Assembly: GCA_013397795.1 (NCBI GenBank)
Contig: VZTJ01004171.1
Span: 553,901-617,900 of the forward strand
Source: Orthonyx spaldingii
Taxonomy: Eukaryota; Chordata; Aves; Passeriformes; Orthonychidae
Length of the DNA stretch: 64,000 nt
Direction of reading: 5' to 3'
Position 1 is the first letter of the stretch, and every line of letters starts with the position of its first letter. The notes under the pieces are model-generated. The model had not been told where the DNA came from, searched no databases, and worked only from the letters and a program-made list of their open reading frames with translations. Below are positions 25,495 to 37,108 of the stretch, piece after piece. Both the position numbers and the translations under genes were made by a program.

Positions 25495-28400
25495 CTGCAC
25501 TGCCATCCTCTAAAACCAGTGTCAGTATTTTGGCCTTTTGTTAATGTCTGCAATGGAATAAACCTGAAAATAATAACAAAAAGTAAATTTCATTTCACAT
25601 ATTTCTTTTACTCTGGATTATGGGAAATTATGAAACTATAATTTGTTTTAAAAAATAAAAATCACCATGCAAGGCACCAAAATGCCGGAGTTGATTTCCA
25701 TTTTCGTTTAAATTGTATAAATGGTTTATTCAAGATTTGCAAACATTGTTTCTTGATTACAACTGGATTTTTCACTTGCAGCTATTCAAACATGACATAA
25801 TTAACTATAACAGTAGTAGCATTTAATCCACATAAAAATAATCATAATCTGACAAAGTGGTAAGTAAACGTTATCAGTCCTTTTGACAGACCAAATGAGA
25901 CTATCCAGAAGCTTTCTTAATATAATGTGTAGTAGAGCCTATTAAGGAATGAATTTATTTAAGCTTATATAGTAATATGTAGTCAGAGAGTGAGATAAGG
26001 CCTTATTGGTGACGTAAAATGAGAAAATATAAAAATATGCAACTGTTTATAAAAAGCGATAGAGGAACTGCCTTTTAGGTAGTTTCTGAAGTGTTAGGCT
26101 TAAGCAATTCTTGGACACATGGCAGGAAAGCAGCTATGGGAATATAAAATTTTTACTAATTCTACAGAACAGCTGTCATCACTGGTCTGCATATTTTGTA
26201 GCTAATTGATTGTTATATTCCAAAACTTGGGGACTAGCTAAGAGAGCAAGACTTTATGACCAGGACACAGAGACAAAGACCCTCTGCAACAGTGTTTTGC
26301 ATTCCTGGGAGCACTGTGAAGCTGGAACAATCCCTCTCCTTCTGCAACAGTATACTGCAATGCAGTCAATATATTATTACCTGGTTTTATCTTTTTAAAA
26401 CATTAGAAATAGTCTGATAATTTTATAAGTCAGAATAAGAAACAGCAATTTTCAGAGAAAAAAAAAGCTCAAAACTGTTTCTGGACCTGGTCTGTAACCT
26501 GCCTCATTTGCTGCTTTTTGACTATTCATCTCTTAATGAAAGTATCAAGACTCAATTAGATTGGATTCTATTGAGTAAAATACTGGGAAACTGTGTTTTT
26601 AGAGTATCATCAGTATACATAAAAGAACTCAGAATAAAACAAAGTACCAGCCATATAACTGACTTCTTGAGCTATTTAGGGAAATGAAGATACATTATAT
26701 CATAGGAGAAACTCAGGTCTGGTAGTCACACTGGAGGATATCAGATATTTTAATAACTCTTCACAGTCTTTATGGAAAATCTCATAGAAAGTTTTCTGAA
26801 ATTTTCTACTGATTCATGATGAAACTTTGATTTTTTTCAAGCCAAGCTCCTCCTTCCTAGGGCTATTGTCTGAGTAAAAAATGAACAACACTGGATAGTA
26901 ATCAGCTGAGTACTTCCACAAGCCTGCTGGTATATGAAGTAAGTGAGGGCAATATGCAAGAAAATGCACTAAGAGCAATTACAAATTTACATCTTCAGAC
27001 AACTGCATTTTCTCTGCTGCTTTAACATCCAAGTCTAGCACTAAAAATTGGATTTCCTACCCTATCTATAGTATAAAGCAAGTCAGTATAATCAGTTTCA
27101 GCAAAAAGAACTTTGACTCATGGAGACAGGTTTTGCTTTACGTCTGACAGAATTGTGCAGTGGATATGCCACTGTAAACTTGTCTCAAGAAAGTTCCAAG
27201 TGTGCTTTAGGGTATTTAAAATATCTATAGTTGAATCAAAGAGCTTTGATGGCAGCTATTACGGCAAGTTATTTCAGTGAAAAAATTACTGGTGAGAACT
27301 GGGGAAAGGTTTTCACAATAATTAGATATAATAATAGAAGTAGCTGGTAGAGGAACACAGCATTTTAATTTCCCTACAGTTATTTTTGGACTTAATTGGC
27401 CCCCAACCCAGCAGATAATGGGCAGATCCCAAAGCAAGCAGTTTACCTCCTCAAAGGCATGGATATAAAACTGGCTGGTTTATACCCACAGTTTGTGAGA
27501 CTGCTTCATTCCCAGAGCACTGTTCAAAGCACAGTGCAAGGCACCAGGGCAAAGATTGTTGAGACTAAATCTAGTCCCCCAGCAAGGGCTGTCATCTGTT
27601 TCATGTAAAAATGACACTGACTGCTCCTGTGGAAATGAGCTTCCTGTGAACAAGGATCAAATATGAGACCAACTTTCTGCTTTCTGTTATTGATCAAATA
27701 TATCTGGAAATTTGAATCTGATCAGTATTTCCTACTAATAATTAATGTTTCCTACTTAGTTAAAATGTAACATCTTCAGTCTAGCAAAACTGCTATTCAG
27801 GGACAGCAAATTCACTTTTAGTGTATAAATGTATGGTATTGGCTGGAGGTTCATTCCAAAAACACAAATCCTGGATAACTCCACCTGATAGCAAAGGTTG
27901 CACACCATCATACAAGCAATGAGTAAGTAAAAGTTCCCAGTGAGAAAGGAGAGAGGCACATAGTAATTTGGAATGGCTAGGAACATCAAATATTACCAGC
28001 CTGTGTGGAAACAAATTACACAGTTCTATCCCATACTCCCACTTGTTCCCCTTTGGTTCACACAAGGTATACGATTTTTATTTACAGAAATGAGGTTGAG
28101 GTTAGATCTACAAAGAAACTTAATCAAATACATTTGGTAGCTTTGGAAAGATGGGGCTCATCAGTGACTGCTTGGTACAGGGTGGAACCTGCCTGGGGTT
28201 GTTGGGCACTGCCAACATTACAGTGATCATATTCCAGGGAATAAGCATTGGAAATGGGATGAGGGGAATATAACTAGTACTGCTTCCACTGCCTGTGCAA
28301 ACATCCTTATTGAAGCTCATAGCAGAAGGCACATAAAATAACTTTGATGATCAGGCTATATATACTTATCTGTGACATTTCTCTGTCAGAGAATCAAATG

Positions 28401-28739
28401 ATTATACTAAACAAAACTGTGAGTGGTATCTATTTTCATATCTATATTAAGAATATGTAGCAATGCGTGCCAGGATTTCTCAGTTTTCATTTACTGTTTT
28501 GACATCAGCAAGCAAAAGTGGGTGTCTTACACCACCATATGACAAACAACAGATGATATTGCATGGTCACTGTGGAAACCGCATTTCTGGAAAAGAGGTT
28601 CACATTTGTACTTTTTTAATGAAGATAAACCATAGCCTTTTTTTCAGTGTGCCTACTGTAACTTTGGTGCCAGATTGCCAGAGTTACAAGTAAAAAGAAG
28701 GTGCAAAAATAGCTGGGATTCTTTTGTTTTCTGTTTTTC

Positions 28740-28753
28740 TTTTTTTTTTTTTT
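28740..28753. repeat. T14 homopolymer
   Basis: A run of 14 T inside a pyrimidine-rich stretch. No retroposon was recognised next to it on the minus strand. Confidence 0.9.
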
Positions 28754-29980
28754 GTTTCCCTGAAGTCATTTGCATCATTCAAAGTTTAAAAACTGTAATA
28801 TTCTACATGGAAGAAACAGACTTTCTGGCAAGAAGGTGGCAGTTCACTGATCTTGGTAAAAATACATTAAGGATAACAGAAAGCACTCACTGGTTTTGAT
28901 GGGAAGTGATCATCTGATGCAGGAAATAGATTCAAAAATATGTGTTTTCCTTCATTAGGAATGTACTAGGTATTGATTCAGTGATGGTGTTCAGAGACTG
29001 TGCAAAGGACTGATGGTGTAGTTACGGAATAGGTTGTTCACCCCACAGCAACGTTCAGTAGCATTTTAATAAAGGCACGACATTCAAATAAAAAATATCC
29101 TCTGATGAGGAATACAGACTCCACACTGGCCAAGGAAGTGTTAGTAGGCTGCTGGGGATTTAAATAACCCTCTCCTATTTACTGTTGAAATTATTGCAGA
29201 GGAGAGCTGCCAGTTCAGTTGATAGAGGCTAAAGGAAGTCTCTCACCTTAGCTGGTACCCTTGTGAAATTCTGGAGTGAATGGGCATTTTATAAGGTTTT
29301 CTTATCAATCAGTTGCCGCCAGCTACGGTTGCAAAGGTATAGAGTGTCTCTGTCACGCATGGGACTGGACTTGTTGACACAGGGCTGTGGTGATTCAGTG
29401 ATGCAGGTCCACTGCAAAGTACTGAAAAGGCAGATATAAATAATACACTTGGAAGAGGATATCTGCGCAGCAGTCTGCAATTGCATTTCAACAATGTGAT
29501 GTGGCCATCTCCACTGTGGTCAGGTGCTTTGTTTTTCCCTCTTTTAGCAAGTCTTTTTAATCGCATTGAATCAGATAAGACCAAAGCCCTGTTGTAGGGA
29601 AGCTACATGTATGCAGTTGAATGTGATGCTGAGCTGGTAGTCCTGGAAAGAAGAAAGTGGTGTCAGTAGGATGTGCCTCTTAGGCAGGGCAGTCTCTGAG
29701 AAGCAGGATTAATTCTCCTGGGCACAGTGGTGTGGTAATGCATGCATCTAGAATCTCAAGTAACAGCTCCTTGCAGTGATGCAGGGTCAAGTATGTACAC
29801 TCTGAGGAATTTTTAGAGTCAAAGCATGTAGCTCTGTAATTCACTTTGGTGCTTGTCCACTGCAGAAGGAAAAATATTCTTGTTTAAGTACTGAGATTTC
29901 TTCTATGCTGCACATAAATTGCTGGGGCTCCTCAAATAAAAGACGAAACCAATAAACAAGCAAACAAACAAAGAAAAAAA

Positions 29981-30030
29981 AAAGGAAAAGGAAAGGGAAA
30001 AAAGGAAAAGGAAAGGGAAAAAAGGAAAAG
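29981..30030. repeat. 20-bp purine minisatellite, 2.5 exact copies
   Basis: A 20-bp unit (AAAGGAAAAGGAAAGGGAAA) occurs at 29981-30000 and again without change at 30001-30020, with a half copy to 30030. The strand is all purine from about 29971 to 30030. Perfect identity suggests recent slippage or unequal exchange. Confidence 0.95.
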
Positions 30031-30332
30031 CTGGGAACATTAGTGAACAGATTGTGGCTTAAGTACCTAAAGCACTTTTGACATTTCTGTTGTTCTGTGC
30101 TCAGCTCCTGCCAAGCCTCTGAGAAATCTGCTTTCTGACACCTGAATGCTTTGATACTAAATTTCTTGCTGCACCTGAAGTTCTGTTTCTGGATGTGTCA
30201 GAAGCATTTTAGTGCATCTGCAGATGCTAGTGGCTAACCTTCAGATCCACAAAACCTTACTGGGATACACTTACTGGGACAATGTCTCTGTGACCGCCAC
30301 AGGACAACTCATGGGTAGAGATATAGAGGCAA

Positions 30333-30338
30333 TTTAAT
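30333..30338 (-). terminator. LTR poly(A) signal ATTAAA
   Basis: On the minus strand TTATTAAATTG carries the ATTAAA variant of the poly(A) signal, about 185 bp downstream of the TATA box of the same LTR and in the position expected for the R region. Confidence 0.6.
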
Positions 30339-30518
30339 AAGGAAAGAAAAATCCATTCATGCAAGCAAAAGAAAACGAGGAATTAATTCACTGCTTCATG
30401 GGTTGGCAGGTGTTCAGCCGCCTCCAGGGAGAGCAGGGCCCATCATGTGTGATGGTGGCTTGGGAAGACAAAAGCCATCACGGCAAATGTCCCACTCCTT
30501 CCTCCTTCTTGCCCCCAC

Positions 30519-30541
30519 TTTATATACTGAGCATGATGTCA
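30519..30541 (-). promoter_or_regulatory. LTR core promoter (TGACATCA + TATA box)
   Basis: On the minus strand the order is TGACATCA, a 7-base spacer, then TATATAAA. The first is a one-mismatch cAMP-response-element-like octamer, the second a consensus TATA box. Both lie in the U3 part of the LTR and are intact in this copy. Activity is not shown. Confidence 0.6.
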
Positions 30542-30794
30542 TGTGGTCAGTTCAGGTCACCTGTCCTGGCTGTGTCTCCTCCCAAGTTCCTAAGCACCCC
30601 CAGCCTTCTTGCTGGTGTGGTAGCATGAAAAGCAGAAAAGGCCTTGGTTCTATGCAAGCTCTGCTCAACAATAACAAAAACATCTCTATATTAAAATCAC
30701 TGTGTTCAGCACAAATCCAAATCACAGCCCTGTACCAGCCACTGTGAGGAAAATTAACTCTATCCCAGCCAAAACCAACACTCTTATGTTCTAG

Positions 30795-30840
30795 GATACT
30801 TATCTTGTGTATAACCAGATACTTATCTGGTGTATATCCA
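30795..30840. repeat. 23-bp tandem duplication
   Basis: Two adjacent 23-bp units starting with GATACTTATCT and containing GGTGTAT/TGTGTAT, at 30795-30817 and 30818-30840, followed by a partial third (GTATTTTGTGTATC). It lies 15 bp outside the LTR end. Confidence 0.8.
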
Positions 30841-33138
30841 AGTATTTTGTGTATCATTTGAACAAAACAGCCTACTGGCAGTACACTTGGTCTCCTCTGC
30901 AAAAACCTGAATAAAGAAAAGATTTGCATATAAGACATCAATTGGAGTCCAAAATCTTTATACTTTAATGTCTCAGGCACTTAGGAAAAACAGTCCTTCA
31001 ATGTTCTGGCAAGAATTTGTATCAACTCAAACTTTACTCGAAAGGATCAGTAAGGAATGCATGATAGTCATGACCTCTTGCTGCTGGTAACTACACTGAC
31101 TTTTAGTATGAAGGATTCTTCATATTTTAAGAACTTGGTATAAATTCTTTGGATTGGTGTGGTGGCAGAATTCTTTTCCAGTCTTTCACAGCATCTTCAG
31201 AAAATGAATCTGTGTGAAAAGTGGCACCACAAGGTTTCAGGCAGGTATTAGCACTACAGAAGTATTTTTTTCTTTTTGAATCACTGCAAATATCTGTGGT
31301 TTTGAAAAAAACACAATTGTAGCAATGGGAGCTTTCCAATCAGCAAAGATTTTATGGCAACTGCCTGGTGACCATTAATTCAACATTTCATTTGGATGTG
31401 ACTTTGTCCTTTTTTGCAAGCAGTTAGAGTCTTAGAATCTGTTTGATAAAACAAACCAACAAACAAATAGCAAAAAAGAAGCATTACCTTATTTTAACTC
31501 TTATTTTAATAATGGTATGAAGAACTAGAAGATATGAAGATATTTAAGCCTTTAATTTAACAAATTATGTACCCACCACTCTATGTTAAATATTAAGCAG
31601 TAGCTCTGAAAATGGCCTTTCATTAAGATTGTGCTTTACTTAGTAAATATTTGATGTGTACCATCTTAGAGGGCTCACTGTAAATTTCTTTTGCTTCCTA
31701 TGGACTAAAAGACTAAATAGCCTTAACAGTAATTTTAAACGCAGCTCTGCTATCCCAGACTTGCTTAAGACTTATCTTGCCAAGGATGGCAAGGAGCATT
31801 CTGGAATGTAGCAGCTAACAAAGACTTTCAGCAAATTCAGGACAGACCAGACATCTTATATTTTTAATGAGTGCCACAGGGCTCATAAGAGTTAGATAAT
31901 AAAACACAGGGATAGGAGAGTTTATCTCAAGTGGAATTAGAAATTCTATTTAAATCTTTAACCATTATTTTCCGATTACTTGCTCAGTCCCTCAAACCCA
32001 CTGCACATTATTTTTGACTTTAAGATCTTTGCAGACACAGCCATGCTCCAACAGTCCAGACCTATCTCAGTTTTTAGCTGTCTCCAGCCACTTCTTGTAT
32101 GTGTCTTGTAGCAGGTGATAACCCTTCTTTTCATAGCCAAGGGGTTAGACCAGAAAGTCAACCTATTGTCAGATCATCCTGAATCTGGAGGAGTTCCAAT
32201 TCAAATTTTCCTCTTTGCATTAGAATACTATTCCCACAAGCTATATCCTCTGTTATTCAGAGATAGATGCTTTTTTTCCCTGGTTGAACTGAGCCACAGT
32301 GGAGGAAACTCCATTGGATCAGAGTCCCAAGATGAAGGCTGTTTTACATTAAGTGGTAGATTAATGTGGGGTGCTCCAAGTGTAAGGGCAAATAATTTAT
32401 ACTGGGCTGTATTATATTCACAACTCATGGCCACAGTTATGTGAACTTTATATCTGGTCCTGGGATGTTTTTTTAATTACTGAGATTTGAAAATCCTAAT
32501 TTGTTTCAGTACAAAATCGTGCTGACATTGCTTGCAGACTATATCCACTCAGACCAGAGTAATAGGTAGTTATTCATTAAACTTTTTAATACAATAGTAT
32601 TTAAGATTTGGTGTGCACTGTACATATTAATGGCAGGCAAATTTGGTCTCTGGTTTGTATCATGTATAATAGGCTGCTCTATTATGACTGTAGTATAGCT
32701 CTGCTTATGCAACTGTGGTTGTGTCCTGTTTAGGCTGTGAACATTCTGGTTTTGCTTGTGGACATATTGATTCCCTCTGAGTCATCCCTTCTCCTGTCAG
32801 AGTTGCCAACAGTGATAATTACTCTGAAAACAAACAGAACTGGGTTCAAGGCTGCCACATTTTATTCTGTGGTTTCTGAGGCAGGCAATCAAATATGAGA
32901 AGATATATGCCAGCCCTCTCTGATTCTCCTATAGGGAAGATTTGGCCACATACACCACATCTCAAATGCTTCTGATCCTTGCTAACAAATTCCCAAAGGA
33001 GCCCAGAGCTGTAACAGGGGCAGAAGGCTGAAACCAGGCTATTGTAAGCAATATACTTTTGTAATTCCTCTTAAGTTGATCGGTTTATGAGTCTTTACAC
33101 CAGTTAAGGTGGATTTTTTTTCCTGGCACAACTTAGAT
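30841..33138. other. Unique block, no gene seen
   Basis: No gene or clear repeat recognised. Open frames at about 32115-32444 (109 codons, plus) and 32228-32434 (minus) overlap one another and show no known domain. Confidence 0.6.
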
Positions 33139-33240
33139 TGGAGGACTGTTCCATACCCTTGCTACTGAAAATGGTAAGAAAAGTTTTTCTGCTTTCCTGA
33201 AGTTATGCGGAGCCTAAAGTTATGCAGGGCAAGTTTTGGC
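33139..33240 (-). mobile_element. Degraded CR1 relic
   Basis: Weak minus-strand CR1 resemblance: GGAGGACTGTTCCA, then AAGAAAAGTTTTTCTGCTTTC, GAAGTTATGCGGAGCCT and TTATGCAGGGCAAGTTTTGG. These align in order with the CR1 blocks GTGAAGAAGTTTTTCCTG, ATGTTCAGACGGAACCT and TTGCAGTTTGTGCC. Many mismatches imply an ancient copy; the boundaries are approximate. Confidence 0.5.
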
Positions 33241-33599
33241 TTTTTACATTTTCCTCTGCACTTAATATAATTCTTGTATAACTTCAGTTGTTCTTTTCTT
33301 CCCTGGTATTACATAAGACACATCAGGCAGTATGTCTATAAAGAGCACTCACTTTTTGTCTTGCAAGGTTAAGTAAACCAATCTAATATATGCTTCTCTG
33401 GACATTCTACCCCACCCCATCACTAATTCTAACACCAAGTTTGGATATGTGTTTTAATTAAAACTCAATAAGTCTCAAAAAATGTGTTTTAGTCTTGGTA
33501 CATTAAGGAGTTGGTTCCTTACATATCTCTGCTGTTTTACAAGCTTGTTCTCACATCCGTCATATGCCAAACTCACTGATTATGCAGCCATCCAGCAAT

Positions 33600-33665
33600 T
33601 GTTGTGCTCAGGCTCATATGGAAACTGAGGCACACATGGAACATTAACTCAAGCTCCAGTATATA
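33600..33665 (+). repeat. Possible MIR-type SINE relic
   Basis: The string TGGAAACTGAGGCACACATG (33618-33637) followed by TTAACTCAAG matches the order of conserved blocks in the MIR core (GAGGAAACTGAGGCACAGAG then TTAAGTAACTTGCCCAAG). MIR copies survive as old relics in birds. The match is short and could be coincidental. Confidence 0.35.
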
Positions 33666-33979
33666 CATAAAAGCCTTTCATATCCACTGCCAAATATCAC
33701 TATAAAAAAAACATCCAGAGTTTTATCATTCTGCATAACAAGCACTTTAGGTTTGCAGAAGTAAATGATTTTTAGGATTAAAAGCAATACGCTTGAGACC
33801 TATGTTATTGAATTTCACTCCGAATCTATTCATTTACCTCAGGCTGCCTGCATGATAGTCAGGTAGTCCTGCTATTTTAAAACAGTCTTCAGATTTTGTC
33901 TCAATTCATGAATCTATTTCGATCATTACTTAACATCTTATTATTCAGATTCAGTCATAAGTTCCACTTAAAAAAAAGC

Positions 33980-33995
33980 AAAAAAAAAAAAAAAA
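33980..33995. repeat. A16 homopolymer
   Basis: A run of 16 A preceded by a shorter A8 run at 33970-33977, separated by GC. Confidence 0.9.
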
Positions 33996-35008
33996 GCGAG
34001 GAAGTATCAGTACTGGAGAATGTCACTGGAAATGGGTTTCAAAAAACGGCATTGTTTTACTGTCCTTGAGGGGTATATGTTCTAAAATTATCATCATCAG
34101 CAAACTTTACAGCTGAATTGTGTGTGTGAGTTTTACAGCTAAAAGAAGGCAAGAAAGTACCTTTTGCATCCTTCCATCAAGTAAAAATAGACCTCTGTTG
34201 TATCTGTCGATAGAAAAAACTATGGTCATGACCAGCATGAGAGAACTTGGTTCTTACAAGATTCTGTCTTTGAGAACAATTGTTCTGCTTCATAGAAAAA
34301 TCTTAAATGGTCAGGGACAGGAAAGTTAATACTCATCTTCATATTGAATGAGTCCTTTCAGATTTGTTCCAACATGTTACACTGTCACCTCATGTGCACA
34401 GCATGTGCACATCTTTGTACTAAAATGAAAGGAGTTCAGTGTGTAATACCTTTACAAAAGTAATTGCACTGTACTGCAGCCAAACTTGAGCAGAAAATTG
34501 GCATTTTACCAAGTTATACATTCAGAATAATGAAATTCAGTGAAAAAATGCAAGTTGCTGTCTTTGACAGGACGGATGATATTCAAAGTCTATGAAAAGT
34601 AGAGTTAAATGTGAAAGCCTTGGTTCTTGATACTGCAGCTAGCTTGGAAGTTTGGGCAGAACACTGTGAAAAGGAGCTATGGCTTGGCTCTTTTCTTTAG
34701 TCAGTTAACTACATAAATACCCATGGACTACGTTCCCATATTTCACACATACTTTTGCTGCAACTCAGGATAAATGCAGAAATCCAAAGGAAAGTTGTAA
34801 AATACAGGCTGGCAGAGGAAATACTGATGAAAAGGCTGAATATTATCTGGGTAAAGCACCAACTTCTTAGTTTCTGTTTCTGCTTTCTTATTAGAGAGTT
34901 GCAAAGTTCTGACTCTAAATGTGGAGCTGAAAGTTATAGAAATTACTAGTGCTTGATCATCAGTACTAGCAATAAACAAATATTCAGGAAGAGAGCAAAA
35001 AGTAGAAG

Positions 35009-35420
35009 TGTGTATTGGGTTTACCCTGTCTGGATGCCATATACCTTCCACACCTGGACAAGGAAGAGAAAATAAAACAAAAGGCTCATGAGTTAAGACG
35101 AGGACAGCCAGAGATCACTCATCGATTATCATAATGGGCAAAACAGATTAGACTTGGGGAAATTAATTGCCCTTATTACCAATCAAAGAGCAGGATAATG
35201 AGAAGTAGAACAAATCTAAAACCTGTCACTCCTTCCTCCTACCCAGCTCTACCTCCTTCCCCATAGTGGCTCACGGAGATGGGGAATAGGGATTATGGTC
35301 AGTTCATCACATGTTGTTTCTGCAGCTCCTCAGGGAGAGGAATCCTTCCCCTGCTCCAGGGAGGTGTCCCTCCCACAGCAGACAGTTCTCCATGAACTGC
35401 TCCAACATGAGACAATCCTT
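35009..35420 (-). mobile_element. Endogenous retrovirus LTR, partial
   Basis: Minus-strand LTR piece of a type I recall from songbird genomes. The left edge on the plus strand is TGTGTATTGGGTTTACCC (LTR 3' end in reverse), followed by CTGTCTGGATGCCA, CTGGACAAGGAAGAGAAAAT, CAAAAGGCTCATGAG, GGGCAAAACAGATTAGACTT, GGGGAAATTAATTGCC, CATCACATGTTGTTTCTGCA and GCTCCTCAGGGAGAGGAATC. Similarity stops near 35420, after CATGAACTGCTCCAACATGA. So the 3' part (R/U5 side) is present and the 5' promoter-bearing part is missing. No internal retroviral genes adjoin it. Confidence 0.82.
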
Positions 35421-36720
35421 ACAATAGCTACTGTTAATCACTATTGAGAGTGCACTTGTGCATGAGTGTTGATCATGGAAATGGGTAAAAGTGGGAAAAG
35501 TAGTATTGCTCATGTAACATATATTGGACTCATATAACATGTATAGCCACCCAGATAGCTTGAGTGACCAATAAATTGGTTGTGTGTTTGTTAATAATTC
35601 AATTCAGATTGAGGGAATACTTCAGTATTCTGGAAAGTCATATATTTCATGTGTAAATGGACGGATACCCTATGTAAGGGAGTATCTATTTACACACAAA
35701 TGCAGTAAATTTGGGCACTGTACATTGTACATTGGAACAAAAGAATAGGAAGTGGGGCTACTTCTTGCTTGAATTATGTACCACACAGTACGTATTGACA
35801 CCATAGTTGCCAGAATCAATGGCACATATTTTTAGGTAAACTAGTCCAACATAATGTAAGATTAACATATATTAATGTATCTAAAACTTTACGCATGGTG
35901 CATTAATTGAATAAGTACCTACTTAAGCAGTAAGCAACAAGATGGCAAATACAGGGAGCAGATGTTTATAAATCACTGGAGAAGCAAAAAATGAATTCAT
36001 TCCAAAAAATGAGTTTTTTTCATTTTCTATGCAACATTAACCTCCTTTTCTATATAATGTTACATGACCAGGATTGAAAAATCCTGTTGCCAAATATTTT
36101 ACATCTTTCAGAAGCAGACAAGCAGAGATGTCCAAAAAATACTGTAATACTAGACTTTTTCAGAATGTGGTGACTTCAGCTGTGGGTTGGGCCTTGTGTA
36201 CCTCTCATGACTTGCTATCTTTCTCATGTGGAAACACAGACATGAAGGAGGGTGAAGTAAGGGAAACCCAGCATAACTCCAGTCTCACTGCACCCTGTGC
36301 ACCTTAGGGCATGCATATGAACTCTGCATCTGGTGTTTGGTAGAGCACCTGGGCTTACTCACAACTCCTGTGGCATTAACAAAAGAGCAAAGTATCTCTT
36401 TACATATGCAGGACCCAAGTATATTTTAAAATCTGCCACAGAGTACTTGTTTACAAAGAATGTTTGATTGACCTGTAGATCTTGATTTTTTAAAATAAGT
36501 TTTGAAGGGTTGTGAAAAAGAGGGGGCTGACCATGTCTCCATTCTGCTACACTCAGTATTTTTTGGCACTTCCTGCCCACTAAATGGCTGAAGCTGGAAA
36601 AGGCTGTTATTTTTCCTAGCAGCGATCTCTTCCTAAAATTTGTAAACTTATAAATAACATATCTAAAGAAAACAGATTAGTCTTTAGAAAGGAAAGTAAG
36701 CTTTAATCTTTGAAGAATCT
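35421..36720. other. Unique block, no gene seen
   Basis: AT-rich sequence without recognised features. The first ~100 bp after the LTR break are not similar to the rest of that LTR type as I recall it. Confidence 0.55.
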
Positions 36721-37060
36721 ACATCATGGACTAAAGTGTTCTTCTGGCACATTACAGGAATGTCCTCTTCCTTCGGTGGTATGAGACTGTCTGCTGAGGC
36801 TCTAACATCACCCTTCAAAGGGCAACAACACCTGGGGGAGAGCTCTGCAGTACCGTCTCCAAGGGAACTGAGCTGTGTCCCCACAGTCCTTGGGATAGGG
36901 TGGAGTGATCTATCGGACTCCTTCCAGCCAGTGGAAGTGCTGAATGTGACTGCAAATAAAAGTGTCTTTCTGGCATACCTAATGCCCCATGTGCTGCACA
37001 GGAGAATCATGGGCCTTCATTTAGCTACAGGTTTGAAGGGAGACTGTCCCTAAGAAAGCT
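36721..37060. other. GC-richer unexplained block with a near-duplicate end motif
   Basis: About 340 bp that are less AT-rich than the flanks. AAAGTGTTCTTCTGGCAC at 36733-36750 recurs as AAAGTGTCTTTCTGGCA at 36959-36975, 226 bp away; the second copy overlaps an AATAAA hexamer (36955-36960). Open frames of 105 (plus) and 108 (minus) codons overlap almost completely and have no known domain. It could be a piece of an unrecognised LTR, since R regions often follow AATAAA, but I cannot name it. Confidence 0.4.
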
Positions 37061-37079
37061 GCAAGCTAACACTAAAATA

Positions 37080-37108
37080 AACATTAAGGTTATTTAACAT
37101 TAAGGTTA
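37080..37108. repeat. 16-bp-period direct repeat
   Basis: ACATTAAGGTTA occurs at 37081 and again at 37097, offset by 16 bp. A small local duplication. Confidence 0.85.

Larger units (their letters stand above)
24766..29980. other. Unique block, no gene seen
   Basis: No gene or mobile element recognised. Contains a less AT-rich interval (about 25220-25530) with an X-box-like site listed separately, a T14 run at 28740-28753, and (CAAA)n-like sequence at 29950-29975. Overlapping open frames of 60-91 codons on both strands have no recognisable domain. Confidence 0.6.
30295..30780 (-). mobile_element. Endogenous retrovirus LTR, 3'-truncated
   Basis: Minus-strand LTR. It begins at 30780 with TGTTGGTTTTGGCTGGGATA (minus strand), the start of an LTR type abundant in bird genomes as I recall it. 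Going downstream on the minus strand there is a TGACATCA element (plus 30534-30541), a TATATAAA box (30526-30519) and an ATTAAA poly(A) signal (30338-30333). Similarity to the LTR is lost at about 30300, so most of the U5 end is missing or replaced. No internal retroviral sequence adjoins it. No target-site duplication can be confirmed because the left end is lost. Open frames crossing this region, including one of 142 codons on the minus strand, are incidental. Confidence 0.85.
33241..35008. other. Unique block with A tracts and a possible MIR relic
   Basis: No gene seen. A16 lies at 33980-33995. At about 33600-33665 the sequence GGAAACTGAGGCACA followed by TTAACTCAAG resembles the core of the old MIR SINE; see the separate entry. 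Confidence 0.55.

Noticed and set aside
30552..30980. 142-codon open frame on the minus strand
   Set aside because: More than half lies within the LTR at 30295-30780 and the rest covers the 23-bp tandem duplication; the peptide is not retroviral and has no known domain.
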